Source: JALXCH01 sp964495805 (GTDB taxonomy: Bacteria; Calditrichota; Calditrichia; RBG-13-44-9). From it: DNA of 64,000 nt. The notes beneath the pieces are model-generated. The model searched no databases and was not told where the DNA came from. It was given only the letters and a program-made list of their open reading frames with translations. The position numbers and the translations under genes were made by a program. Location: contig CAZBWV010000052.1 in assembly GCA_964495805.1 (NCBI GenBank), positions 23,337 through 87,336 of the forward strand, in the 5' to 3' direction. The stretch's first letter is position 1, and each line of letters opens with the position of its first letter. Of this stretch, positions 44,638-53,424 are shown piece by piece.

Positions 44638-45269
44638 CGGTGAAGATTGAAAAGAAGAACTATTTAATTGGGATTGCCGGGAATATCGGTGTGGGGAAAA
44701 CCACTCTAACCCGGAATCTGGCCGAACGCCTGAACTGGACTCCCTATTACGAAAGCGTGATCGACAATCCCTATTTAGATGATTTTTATCGGGATATGAA
44801 GCGCTGGGCGTTTAATTTGCAAATCTATTTTTTGTCTCATCGCTTTCGCGCTCAAAAGGAAATTGCCGAATCCGGGAAACCGGCCATTCAGGACCGAACC
44901 ATTTACGAGGACGTGGAAATTTTTGCCCGTTCCTTGTATGAACAGGGATACATGAGCGCCCGCGATCATCAAACATATCGCGATTTGTTCGCCAACATGG
45001 TGCACTTTCTGCCCAAACCGGATTTAATTATTTACCTGAAAGCCTCGGTTAAAACCTTGTTGGCTCGCATCAAACAGCGGGGGCGCGATTTCGAGCAAAC
45101 TATTTCTCCGGATTATCTGGAGTATCTGAACCATGCTTACGAACGCTGGATGAAGGAGGCGCGGGAAACATTTACCATACTGGAAATCAATGCCGACGAA
45201 GTGGATTTTTTGTACGATGCTGCACGATTCGAAGAATTAGTCAGGACCATCCGTGAGTATTGTCCCTGA
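44634..45269 (+). CDS. Deoxynucleoside kinase (dAdo/dCyd kinase family)
   Basis: 211-aa nucleotide-salvage enzyme that phosphorylates deoxynucleosides. The P-loop GNIGVGKTTL is at residues 16-25, the substrate-site Glu lies in YYESVIDNPYLDDFY, the DRT motif (QDRTIYED) follows, and the lid region is Arg-rich (ARIKQRGRDFE). It matches the deoxyadenosine/deoxycytidine kinase family; the exact base preference cannot be read off. ATG 44634 overlaps the upstream stop by 4 bases, and the stop is overlapped by the next gene by 17 bases. Confidence 0.92.
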   Translation: MTVKIEKKNYLIGIAGNIGVGKTTLTRNLAERLNWTPYYESVIDNPYLDDFYRDMKRWAFNLQIYFLSHRFRAQKEIAESGKPAIQDRTIYEDVEIFARSLYEQGYMSARDHQTYRDLFANMVHFLPKPDLIIYLKASVKTLLARIKQRGRDFEQTISPDYLEYLNHAYERWMKEARETFTILEINADEVDFLYDAARFEELVRTIREYCP

Positions 45270-46593
45270 AAAAAATCTGTTACTGATTAGTTACTATTTC
45301 CCACCCATGGGGGGCGGGGGTGTGCAACGTGTGGTAAAGTGGTTAAAGTACTGGGATTTTTCCCGCTTTCCCGTCACGGTGGTTACGGTAAAAAACAGCC
45401 ATTTTTATGCGGAAGACCCTGAACTGGCCCGGGAAGTCCCCGGGCAGGTGGTGATTCATCGGGCCGGTTCGCTCGATCCGTTTCGCCTGATTTTTCTTTT
45501 GCGAAAATGGATGAGAAGAATTCCTCCGGCAACCCGCCAGCAGCGGGAAAGCAATCGCACTCTGCGCCACATTTCCTCCTTTCTGTTTTTACCGGACAGC
45601 CGGGTTCTCTGGCTTCCCTTTGCTCTGGGGAAGGTGTTTCGCCTTCTGCACCGAAAAAACGTCTCGATTATTCTCAGCACTGTGTCGCCGTTTACTGCCG
45701 GATTGGTGGGGGCTGTTGCTCGCATGCTGTGGGGCATTCCCCATGTGCTGGATATGCGTGATGCCTGGACCAATAACCCGTTTCACATGCCCTCCACCCG
45801 GTTTCATCGCTGGGTGCAGAATAAACTGGAGGCGTTTACTCTGCGCCATGCCGACGCGGTGATTTTTGTGAGTCCCAGATTGCTCGATTACTATCGCGGG
45901 AAATATCCATTTCTTTCGCAAAAATTACTGCGGGTCATCCGTAACGGGTTCGATCCTGCAGACTTTGAGAATCTGGCTCAACCAGAAAGGTATTCGGGGA
46001 CCACTCCTTTCCGAATTGGTCTTTTCGGAACCATTTATTCCCATGGCAATTGGCCGACTCCTTTGTTGCAGGCGGTACAGAATATGCTAAGTAAGCATCC
46101 GGAATTTGCCGGGAAGATTCAACTGGTTTTTGTGGGAAAGTGGTCAGACGATTTTTTGCATCATCTGAAAAGCTTTTCACTGAAGGGCGTGGTGCATCTG
46201 GAAGGGTATCTGCCTCACCGACAGATGCTCCAGCGCGCCCGGGAAATGCACGCGCTATGCATCTCCCATGACTCCCGCCCCACAGGAAGTGCCAATATTA
46301 CTCCGGGACGGATTTACGAGTTTCTGGCCCTGCAACGCCCTATTCTGGCTCTCTGCCATCCGGAGAGCGATATCGCTCATCTGATTCATCAGACCGAAAG
46401 CGGGGAGGTGGTGGAGTACACTCATGTTCAGGATATTGAGCGCATACTTAACGAATGGCTGCACAATCCACAGATACTCACGGAAAAATACCGTTTTCGT
46501 CATCTGGCACAGTTTGATCGTCGTCAACAAACCGCACACCTGATGCAGTTGCTGGAAGAATTGCTTATCAGAAACTCTTCATATTCTGATTGA
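45253..46593 (+). CDS. Family 4 glycosyltransferase
   Basis: 446-aa GT-B fold enzyme. The N-terminal domain opens LLLISYYFPPMGGGGVQRVVK, the glycine-rich loop typical of GT4 proteins. The C-terminal Rossmann domain contains the nucleotide-sugar region (RIGLFGTIY near residue 253) and GSANITPGRIYEFLALQRPIL. It probably adds a sugar to a cell-surface polysaccharide or lipid. Acceptor and donor are unknown. GTG start inside the end of the kinase gene (17-base overlap). No other polysaccharide genes are adjacent, though a GDP-mannose gene lies at 59775. Confidence 0.88.
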   Translation: MSIVPEKNLLLISYYFPPMGGGGVQRVVKWLKYWDFSRFPVTVVTVKNSHFYAEDPELAREVPGQVVIHRAGSLDPFRLIFLLRKWMRRIPPATRQQRESNRTLRHISSFLFLPDSRVLWLPFALGKVFRLLHRKNVSIILSTVSPFTAGLVGAVARMLWGIPHVLDMRDAWTNNPFHMPSTRFHRWVQNKLEAFTLRHADAVIFVSPRLLDYYRGKYPFLSQKLLRVIRNGFDPADFENLAQPERYSGTTPFRIGLFGTIYSHGNWPTPLLQAVQNMLSKHPEFAGKIQLVFVGKWSDDFLHHLKSFSLKGVVHLEGYLPHRQMLQRAREMHALCISHDSRPTGSANITPGRIYEFLALQRPILALCHPESDIAHLIHQTESGEVVEYTHVQDIERILNEWLHNPQILTEKYRFRHLAQFDRRQQTAHLMQLLEELLIRNSSYSD

Positions 46594-46671
46594 AACGCGT
46601 TCCATTTTTTCCGATTAATTAAACGAATTCCCTTCGTTATCGAACCCGATTGGTTGTTTTCAAGAAATTTC

Positions 46672-46702
46672 TTGGAAATTTTGGGTTTCATTCTTATATT
46701 CA
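46672..46702 (+). promoter_or_regulatory. Candidate FCB-type promoter before the structured leader
   Basis: TTG (46672-46674), 20 bases, then TATATTCA (46695-46702), a partial match to TAnnTTTG. It would produce a leader of roughly 260 bases before the KamA-family start codon. Confidence 0.45.
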
Positions 46703-46756
46703 AGGACGAAATTACGGATTTTGCGTCCTGATTATTTCCTATCTATTTTTCCGTGC

Positions 46757-46850
46757 GGGGAAGGTTAGACTGACTGGAAAGTGTGGTCCTTTCCCTGAGA
46801 AAAATAGCTTGCCAGAAAGTCTAAGATTTCCCCTGAAATCGGACTTTCTG
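46757..46850 (+). promoter_or_regulatory. Candidate cis-regulatory RNA with alternative stems
   Basis: Stem A pairs GGGGAA (46757-46762) and TTAGACT (46765-46771) with AGTCTAA (46818-46824) and TTCCCC (46828-46833). It encloses a 6-bp hairpin, GGAAAG/CTTTCC, at 46776-46794. Stem B pairs CAGAAAGTC (46813-46821) with GACTTTCTG (46842-46850), a perfect 9-bp match. The two stems share 46818-46821, so they cannot coexist. No known riboswitch class was recognised. Pairings are seen; switching is inferred. Confidence 0.45.
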
Positions 46851-46967
46851 ATAAGGAAAAAGTCAGGATAATGTGGAGTAGATGATTTATCAGTTATATG
46901 TTGTTTCAGGGAAGTGCCATATCCAGCCGGATATGGATAAGTGAATTATTAAAAGAAGGAGGAACAC

Positions 46968-48122
46968 ATGATGAGTACATACCGGCCGATTTATATTACC
47001 AGAATTGAAAAAATAGATCAGCTCAGTCCTCAGGAAAAGGAAGAATTGAAGCAGGTCACCGATAAGTTTATGTTCCGCACCAACACTTACTACCAGAAGT
47101 TGATTAACTGGGACGATCCCAACGATCCCATCCGTCGCATTGTTATTCCCAGCATGGAAGAGCTTACTGCGTGGGGAAAACTGGATGCTTCCAACGAACA
47201 TCTGTACACCAAAGCACCCGGTCTGGAGCACAAATACGAATACACCGCCCTGTTACTGGTAAACGATGTGTGTGGAGCTTACTGCCGATTTTGTTTCCGC
47301 AAGCGCCTGTTTATGGAGGGTAACGACGAAGTGGTGCGGGACGTTCGTGAAGGGCTGGAGTATATTCGCCAGCACACCGAAATAAATAATGTTCTGCTTA
47401 CCGGCGGCGATCCGCTGCTGATGTCCACCCGAAAGTTAGAGAGCATCATCTCGGAATTGCGGAGGATTGATCATGTAAAAATCATCCGCATCGGAAGCAA
47501 AATGCCTGCGTTCAACCCTTTCCGTATTTTAAACGATCCGGACCTTCTGGAAATGCTGGAAAAATATAGTTACGATGATCGGAAAATTTACCTGATTGCT
47601 CATTTCAATCATCCCCGCGAACTCACCCCCGAAGCCATTCGCTCCATGAATTTGCTCCAAAAAGCCGGTGTGGTAACGGTGAATCAGACGCCGCTTTTAC
47701 GCGGAATTAATGACGATCCGGAAGTGCTGGCAGAACTGTTCAACCAGCTCTCTTTTATTGGTGTACCGCCTTATTACGTTTTTCAGAATCGGCCGGTAGC
47801 GGGCAACAAGATGTTTGCCGTACCCATTGAGGAAGGACTGGAAATCTTTGAACAGGCGCGCATGAAATGCTCCGGTCTGGCGAAACGCGCACGTTATGTC
47901 ATGTCCCACACTACCGGTAAAATCGAAATTCTGGGTATGACCGATGAACATATTTTCTTCCGTTACCATCGAGCCGCCAATCCGGAAGAAAAAGCACGTA
48001 TCATGGTTTTCCGTCGCAATCCCGAAGCTTACTGGTTCGACGATTATCAAGAACTGGTGGATGAATTCGATTTCGAAAATCCCTTCTATAGTTTGCTGTA
48101 TGGGAATCACAAAGGTGCGTAA
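46968..48122 (+). CDS. KamA-family radical SAM protein (lysine 2,3-aminomutase-like)
   Basis: 384-aa radical S-adenosylmethionine enzyme. The CxxxCxxC cluster motif for the [4Fe-4S] centre is C102/C106/C109 (VCGAYCRFCFRKR), and the GGDPL motif (TGGDPLLMS) follows. It belongs to the lysine 2,3-aminomutase/YodO family, but the glycine-rich PLP-lysine motif of characterised lysine 2,3-aminomutases (PGGGGK) is not present at the corresponding C-terminal place, where CSGLAKRARYVMS is found. Substrate and PLP use are therefore uncertain. ATG 46968 (or 46971) follows AAGGAGG. A long structured leader precedes and a terminator follows, so it is monocistronic. Confidence 0.85.
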   Translation: MMSTYRPIYITRIEKIDQLSPQEKEELKQVTDKFMFRTNTYYQKLINWDDPNDPIRRIVIPSMEELTAWGKLDASNEHLYTKAPGLEHKYEYTALLLVNDVCGAYCRFCFRKRLFMEGNDEVVRDVREGLEYIRQHTEINNVLLTGGDPLLMSTRKLESIISELRRIDHVKIIRIGSKMPAFNPFRILNDPDLLEMLEKYSYDDRKIYLIAHFNHPRELTPEAIRSMNLLQKAGVVTVNQTPLLRGINDDPEVLAELFNQLSFIGVPPYYVFQNRPVAGNKMFAVPIEEGLEIFEQARMKCSGLAKRARYVMSHTTGKIEILGMTDEHIFFRYHRAANPEEKARIMVFRRNPEAYWFDDYQELVDEFDFENPFYSLLYGNHKGA

Positions 48123-48150
48123 CTTATTTGTAACACGTTTTTAAACATTG

Positions 48151-48179
48151 AAACCCGGGGAAAAATCTCCGGGTTTTTT
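48151..48179 (+). terminator. Rho-independent terminator after the KamA-family gene
   Basis: A stem of AAACCCGG(GG) with (CT)CCGGGTTT, about 10 bp, a short A-rich loop and TTTTTT. It may also act weakly for hutH on the other strand. Confidence 0.88.
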
Positions 48180-48230
48180 ATTCATGAAAATTCAGGTCAG
48201 GGAAAAATCGACTCGTACCGTTTGCGATTG

Positions 48231-49877
48231 TTAATCGGCCAGCTCACCCACCGCCTGTTCCACGGCATGAACAATCTCTCCGCTTTTCACCAGGGCAAGT
48301 ATTCGGGCAATGTCCGAATAAATGGGGCGGTCTTTGTCCAGGAACGGGACGTGTTTTCGGATGGTTCGGTAAGCCGCGGCAGTACCGGTGCCCAGCAGCT
48401 CCTCGGGACGGTGAACGTTTTCCTTCTCCTGAAATTGCTGGAAGCGCAAATCGATGGCTTGAGCCGCATAAAGCAATTCGATGGCGACAATTTTCTGAAC
48501 ATTTTCCACAATCTGGCGGGCTTTTCGGGCACCGATGGGCGCCATGCTGACGTGGTCTTCCTGATTTTCGCAGGTAGGGATGGAATCCACGCTGGCCGGA
48601 TGCGCCAGTGACTTGTTCTCGGAGACCAGGGAGGCAGCCGTGTACTGAGCGATCATTAAACCGCTTTCCAGACCGCTGTTGGCAATTAAAAACGAGGGCA
48701 GCCCGTGGTTTAAATTCTTATCCGAAAGCCGAAAGATTCGGCGTTCGGCAATACTGCCCACTTCACTCATCGCGATGGACAGGAAATCCGCCGCAAACGC
48801 GATGGGCTCTGCATGGAAATTCCCCCCGGAAATTGCTTTGTTCTCTTCGGAAATGTCAGGAAGAATAATGGGATTGTCGTTGGTGGCATTCATTTCAATT
48901 TGCAGTACCTGGTCGATGTAGCGTAAGGTATCCCGGACACTTCCCATTACCTGAGGGTGGCAACGCAGGCTGTAAGCGTCCTGAACCTTGTCCGGCAATC
49001 GATTGATGAGCTGACTGCCCCGAATAAGATGTCGGATGTTCCGTGCGGTGGTAACTTGTCCGGGATGAGGGCGCAGTTGGTGAATCTCTTCCCGGAAGGC
49101 GCTGGACAGACCAAACAGTGCTTCCAGGCTCAGCGCCATGGCAATATCTGCTGTTTTTACCAGCTCTCGGGCATCATGGTACGCTAAAGCCAGTAGCGCA
49201 GTGGAAATCTGCGTACCGTTATTTAGTGCCAGACCCTCTTTAGCCTGGAGCACCAATCGGGGAATTCCCGCCTGCTCCATCGCCTTTTTGCCGCTCATGA
49301 GTTCCCAGCGGTTTTGCTGAGCGTTGTACCAGTAGGCCAGACCGCTTAACTCTTCCCGGTCATCTTCCGGATCGGCGCTGAGCACCAGTGCCAAATGCGA
49401 GAGTGGAGCCAGATCCCCGCTGGCACCCACCGACCCCTGCTCGGGGATAAACGGCACCACGTTTCGTTCCAGCATCTGTAAAAGGGTTTGAATGACAATG
49501 GGACGGACTCCGGAATAGCCTTTTATCAGTGTGTTGGCGCGCAGCAGCATGGCCGCCCGAACCACTTCCACCGGCAGGGGATTCCCCACCCCTGCGGAAT
49601 GGCTCATGATTAAATTGCGCTGAAGTTCCTTTAAATGCTCCTTGCTAATGGACACCGTGGCTTTGGAGCCAAACCCGGTATTTACTCCGTAAACCACCGG
49701 AGTGCCAGATTCCTGAATGTTGTGAACCCACTTCAGGCTTTTTTCGATATGAGAGAGTTGTTCCGGAGCGATGGAGAGCTGGCAGTGTGTACTCCGAGCC
49801 ACGGCAACCAGCTGTGACAGCGAAAGGGAATGGCCGCTAAGTTTCAGGATGACGGGAGAATCTTCCGGATGTCCCAA
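48231..49877 (-). CDS. hutH: Histidine ammonia-lyase
   Basis: Cytoplasmic enzyme that deaminates histidine to urocanate. The Ala-Ser-Gly triad that forms the MIO cofactor is A152-S153-G154 (GSVGASGDLAPLSH). Y63 (VVYGVNTGFG), H93 (NLIMSHSAGVG, matching the histidine-selective His of HutH) and the Glu of NQEDHVSMA are also present. This makes histidine a better substrate call than phenylalanine or tyrosine. At 548 aa it is somewhat longer than the usual ~510. The start is TTG at 49877 with a very strong AGGAGGAGG upstream. The next enzyme in the pathway, HutU, is encoded at 23121. Confidence 0.94.
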   Translation of the reverse strand: MGHPEDSPVILKLSGHSLSLSQLVAVARSTHCQLSIAPEQLSHIEKSLKWVHNIQESGTPVVYGVNTGFGSKATVSISKEHLKELQRNLIMSHSAGVGNPLPVEVVRAAMLLRANTLIKGYSGVRPIVIQTLLQMLERNVVPFIPEQGSVGASGDLAPLSHLALVLSADPEDDREELSGLAYWYNAQQNRWELMSGKKAMEQAGIPRLVLQAKEGLALNNGTQISTALLALAYHDARELVKTADIAMALSLEALFGLSSAFREEIHQLRPHPGQVTTARNIRHLIRGSQLINRLPDKVQDAYSLRCHPQVMGSVRDTLRYIDQVLQIEMNATNDNPIILPDISEENKAISGGNFHAEPIAFAADFLSIAMSEVGSIAERRIFRLSDKNLNHGLPSFLIANSGLESGLMIAQYTAASLVSENKSLAHPASVDSIPTCENQEDHVSMAPIGARKARQIVENVQKIVAIELLYAAQAIDLRFQQFQEKENVHRPEELLGTGTAAAYRTIRKHVPFLDKDRPIYSDIARILALVKSGEIVHAVEQAVGELAD

Positions 49878-50313
49878 TTTGCCTCCTCCTTTTTATTCTC
49901 AGGTATGGGTTCTTGCAAATTTAATACGGAAACATTTGAACTCATAGGCAATGTTTTCAACCGGAAAGAACTCCATTTCCGGGGACTGTTATTCCGCCGA
50001 ATCCGTTTCTTTTAAACTGATTCGGTTTGAAGATAATCAGGCGGTTCAAAAAGAAGCAAAGGGAATTTTAAATGGAATTTTCTTATACCCGGTGGGGGGA
50101 CTCAAAAGCAAAAAAGAACGTATGATTATTCTCACCAGGATAAATATTGTTAGAAATTTACTTAGTCATGAGAATAATTGCTTTGTATTTTACTTTTCAG
50201 CCACCCCTGTTGTATATTACAGGGGGAAATCGGGATGATTGGTCTGTTCTATTAACCCACCATTCGTTTGTGTTCAAACGTGAATTCGTGATTTTATAAG
50301 CGGGGGATATTCC
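49878..50313. other. Divergent intergenic region between hutH and a beta-helix gene
   Basis: For hutH on the - strand, TAAATTTG (49923-49916) is an exact -7 box, but no good TTG was found at the right distance. Two perfect 7-bp inverted repeats are present: CCGAATC/GATTCGG (49997-50025) and CCCCTGT/ACAGGGG (50204-50225). Neither is followed by a T run. No gene is supported here. Confidence 0.5.
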
Positions 50314-52896
50314 ATGCGATATACTGTTTTTGTTGTCGTTTTTATTCTAATGTTTCAGATGTTTGCTCTGGCTCAGGGAGTTCGATATGTTTCTCCGAAC
50401 GGGGATAATAACAACGACGGGCAAAGCCCGGATCATCCCTGGAGAACGCTTTCCTATGCTTTGTCGCACCTGACTTCCGACGTCGAAACTCTGTATCTCA
50501 TGGACGGTGTGTTTCAGGTAAGGGGGGCGTTGTATATCCCCGATAACGGCTCCGCCACACTGACCCTTCAGAACTATTCCGGTGCTTCACCGATAATTAC
50601 CGGGGATACGACCTTCACCTGGACTTCGGAGAGTGACAACCGATGGAGTGTTTCGGGAGTGGACTGGCAGGTACGGATGGTGGTGGAGGACGACCAGGTG
50701 CTGGTACTGAAAAGCAGTGCGACTGGGCTCACCCCTGGTTCCTGGTATTACGATGCCAGCAACCAGAAACTCTGGATTCGCACCACTGACGATGCCAGTC
50801 CCAATTCTAACCACGTGGTTCATGTTGCGCATTATCCCCTGGATATGTGGGATGCGCTGCTGAATTCCGATTCCCGAAGCAACGTGGTGCTGGACGGAAT
50901 TACCGTGAAATATTCCAATGGCGTGGGTATTCAAATCGATCAAACCCATCACACGGTGCGCAATTGTAAAGTGTTTTATGCTTTTCGGGAGGGAATTCTG
51001 GCTTACACCGGTGCGGACAATTTTCAGGCCCGGCACAACGAAGTGGCTTACAGCGCTTACACCCGGGCGTATGTGGATTTTAACGGATTGGGATGGGAAG
51101 GTGCAGAACCATTTGCCGTTTACGGAGCCGATATCGATATTCAGTACAATTATGTGCACGATAATTATGGTGAGGGGTTGGATGTTCAATACGGTGCCGG
51201 ACCGGGGACTGTTTCCCATAACACATGCACCAACAATGCAATCACCAATTTTTATCTGGATTCCGCCCACGATATTACCGCCGAGTACAACGAAATATAT
51301 TACAGCGTGAATCCCTATACGCAGTTTGGGGATTTCCCTTACAACGATATCGGCCATTATTACGAATGTGTGGATATCGGGGTGGAAACAGTGGATTGTT
51401 ACAACAATGTGTTTCGTTTCAATATTGTAGATGGTGGGGGATGGGTGGATTACTTGCTTTCTGTGTACAGTCAGGAGAGTAGCGAGCAAAGCGGAGTGGT
51501 GAATCACTGCCGGGATAATCAGATTGTTTCCAACACCTTCGTGCGGGGGCAGAATGGGCTTTACCTGTGGCAGGATGCTTCGGATCGGGTGCACGATAAC
51601 CTGTTCGAAAATAACATATTCGCAGAATGTAATACCGTGCTCACCACGGATGTGAACAATAATGCCAGCCATCCTACTGACAACACATTTCAGTATAATA
51701 ACTGGTATGACGATGATGGAATTGAGTTTGATTGGGACGGAAGTACGTACACCAGCCTTGCTGCCTGGCAGAATGCCAGTGGAAAGGGAACCGGTAGCCT
51801 ATCGCAGGATCCGCTTTTTGTCGATTTGAGTTCGCGCAACCTGGAATTGCAGTCGGCCAGCCCTTGCATCGATGCGGGAAATCCTGCCAGCACGGTACCG
51901 GAAGGTGGCGGTTGGTGCATCGATATGGGAGCCAGGGAATACACCGGAAGCGTCGTTCGCCGAAATATTCAGGGAACCGGTTGGTACACCTTTGGCGGAA
52001 CCCGGGTTAAACTGAATGTGACCACAGATAACTTTACCACCATTCAGGTGGAAAAACATTCGGGAACTCATCCGCTGGCGCCCAATTCCGTGTCCGGGTA
52101 TTATACCATTGTTCCCCAGGGGAGTGGAGTAGTGGATGTGGTGCTGTATTACGATGATGCCGATTTAAACGGGCAGGATGAAAACAGTTTGCGGCTATGG
52201 CGGCATGACGACACGGGCTGGGATGGGCCTTTCTTCTCCGAACGAAACACGAGCGAAAATTGGGTGCGTGCCAATGGCATCGATCAGTTTTCGGATTGGG
52301 TGCTCTCCCAGGCAGAGGATGACCAATCTCTACCGGTGAACTTGCTATATTTTTCCGGAATCTGGCAGGGAAAGGGGGTGAAGTTGCAATGGGCAACTGC
52401 CAGTGAAGTGGATGTGGCATATTTTCAGATATTCCGTCAGACGGAATTGCAAGCATTTCAGGAAATTGCCCGGATTCCCGCAGCGGGAAATAGCACCATC
52501 ACCCGTGAATATGTGTATGAAGATTCCACCGCTTTACCCGGCCGGAACTACCGCTATCGGTTGATGGAAGTGAATTTTGCAGGAACCGCTACGGTACTGC
52601 GCGAATTACGTATCAGCACCGGCTCTGTCGTTACCCGCTTTAAACTGGATGTGCCGTATCCCAATCCCTTCAATAGCTGGGTGCAGATTCAATTTTCTGT
52701 TCCCCGAACCTGTACGGTGATATTAAGCCTTTACGATGTGCAGGGCCAAAAGGTGGCGGATCTCTGGCACGGAAAAGCCGAACGGGGTGAACACGAGATT
52801 CGCTGGCAAGCAACCGGTGTGGCCTCCGGAGTGTATCTGTTACGTATGCAGGCAGGAGATTTCCACCAGGTGCAGCGATTGATTCTGGTACGATAA
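50314..52896 (+). CDS. Secreted right-handed beta-helix protein with type IX sorting domain
   Basis: 860-aa protein. A signal peptide (about residues 1-20, FQMFALAQG) is followed by YVSPNGDNNNDGQSPDHPWR, the usual opening of secreted parallel beta-helix proteins (pectate-lyase/DUF1565-like). A long beta-helix runs to about residue 520, with many Asn/Asp ladder positions. A beta-sandwich region follows, then a second one (NLLYFSGIWQGKGVKLQW, about 678-775) and the type A C-terminal sorting domain (about 775-860: PYPNPFNSW..., ASGVYLLRMQAG). The last is the signal for export and attachment by the type IX secretion system. Any lyase activity and its substrate are unknown. Confidence 0.88.
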   Translation: MRYTVFVVVFILMFQMFALAQGVRYVSPNGDNNNDGQSPDHPWRTLSYALSHLTSDVETLYLMDGVFQVRGALYIPDNGSATLTLQNYSGASPIITGDTTFTWTSESDNRWSVSGVDWQVRMVVEDDQVLVLKSSATGLTPGSWYYDASNQKLWIRTTDDASPNSNHVVHVAHYPLDMWDALLNSDSRSNVVLDGITVKYSNGVGIQIDQTHHTVRNCKVFYAFREGILAYTGADNFQARHNEVAYSAYTRAYVDFNGLGWEGAEPFAVYGADIDIQYNYVHDNYGEGLDVQYGAGPGTVSHNTCTNNAITNFYLDSAHDITAEYNEIYYSVNPYTQFGDFPYNDIGHYYECVDIGVETVDCYNNVFRFNIVDGGGWVDYLLSVYSQESSEQSGVVNHCRDNQIVSNTFVRGQNGLYLWQDASDRVHDNLFENNIFAECNTVLTTDVNNNASHPTDNTFQYNNWYDDDGIEFDWDGSTYTSLAAWQNASGKGTGSLSQDPLFVDLSSRNLELQSASPCIDAGNPASTVPEGGGWCIDMGAREYTGSVVRRNIQGTGWYTFGGTRVKLNVTTDNFTTIQVEKHSGTHPLAPNSVSGYYTIVPQGSGVVDVVLYYDDADLNGQDENSLRLWRHDDTGWDGPFFSERNTSENWVRANGIDQFSDWVLSQAEDDQSLPVNLLYFSGIWQGKGVKLQWATASEVDVAYFQIFRQTELQAFQEIARIPAAGNSTITREYVYEDSTALPGRNYRYRLMEVNFAGTATVLRELRISTGSVVTRFKLDVPYPNPFNSWVQIQFSVPRTCTVILSLYDVQGQKVADLWHGKAERGEHEIRWQATGVASGVYLLRMQAGDFHQVQRLILVR

Positions 52897-52958
52897 AGGA
52901 AAATTCCCTTGCCGCCGGTCGGGTGTCGTCCGTATAATTTAGAAAAAACGGGGAAACG

Positions 52959-53423
52959 GTGGAAAAAATTCTCATCATGGGCATCGGAAATATTCTGATG
53001 GGAGACGAAGGCATTGGCGTTCATGTGGTAAAGTGGCTGGAAGAAAACGCCTCACTTAAGAATGTCGATTATCTGGACGGTGGTACCGGCAGTTTTTACC
53101 TGCTGGAACATTTTCACAATTACCGGAAAGTCATTTTAATCGATGCCACACTGGATGACCGGGAACCGGGATCGGTGACCATCCTCCGACCAAAGTTTTC
53201 TTCCGATTATCCCATCACCCTCTCTGCCCACGATATTGGCCTGAAGGATCTTCTGGATGCGCTGTACATCTCCGGTAAACAACCGGAAATCATTTTATTT
53301 GCCATCACCATCCGAAATCTGGATAAGATGACCCTGGACCTTTCTCCGGAATTGAAGGAGCAAATTCCCGCCATTGCCAACCAGGTAGTTCAGTTTGTTC
53401 AGAAAATGCAGGAAACCGGATAG
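52959..53423 (+). CDS. hyaD: [NiFe]-hydrogenase maturation protease
   Basis: 154-aa endopeptidase (HyaD/HupD/HybD family) that cleaves the C-terminal extension from the large subunit after nickel insertion. The family opening GIGNILMGDEGIG is present, and the nickel-sensing ligands correspond to E17, D62 and H91 (SAHDIG). GTG start at 52959. It lies on the + strand, tail-to-tail with the hydrogenase genes on - (1 base between stops), so it has its own promoter or is expressed from upstream. Its probable substrate is the large subunit encoded at 55242-56960. Confidence 0.93.
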   Translation: MEKILIMGIGNILMGDEGIGVHVVKWLEENASLKNVDYLDGGTGSFYLLEHFHNYRKVILIDATLDDREPGSVTILRPKFSSDYPITLSAHDIGLKDLLDALYISGKQPEIILFAITIRNLDKMTLDLSPELKEQIPAIANQVVQFVQKMQETG

Positions 53424-53424
53424 G

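Larger units (their letters stand above)
46594..46967 (+). other. Long leader region of the KamA-family gene
   Basis: No gene is seen. It contains a candidate promoter (46672-46702), a bulged hairpin (AGGACG 46703-46708 with CGTCCT 46724-46729) and the possible switch described at 46757-46850. Further on are a perfect 8-bp hairpin (CCATATCC/GGATATGG, 46917-46936) and the strong ribosome-binding site AAGGAGG at 46956-46962. Confidence 0.6.

Noticed and set aside
46790..46830. CTGAGA in the KamA-family leader looks like part of a thiamine pyrophosphate riboswitch
   Set aside because: The other conserved blocks of that riboswitch (the later CCTGAT and TAATGCCAGCG-like parts) are absent.
50204..50225. 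CCCCTGT/ACAGGGG hairpin considered as a terminator
   Set aside because: No T run follows on either strand, so it is kept only as an inverted repeat of unknown role.
49951..50238. 95-residue open frame in the hutH/beta-helix gap
   Set aside because: No ribosome-binding site and unconvincing composition; probably chance.
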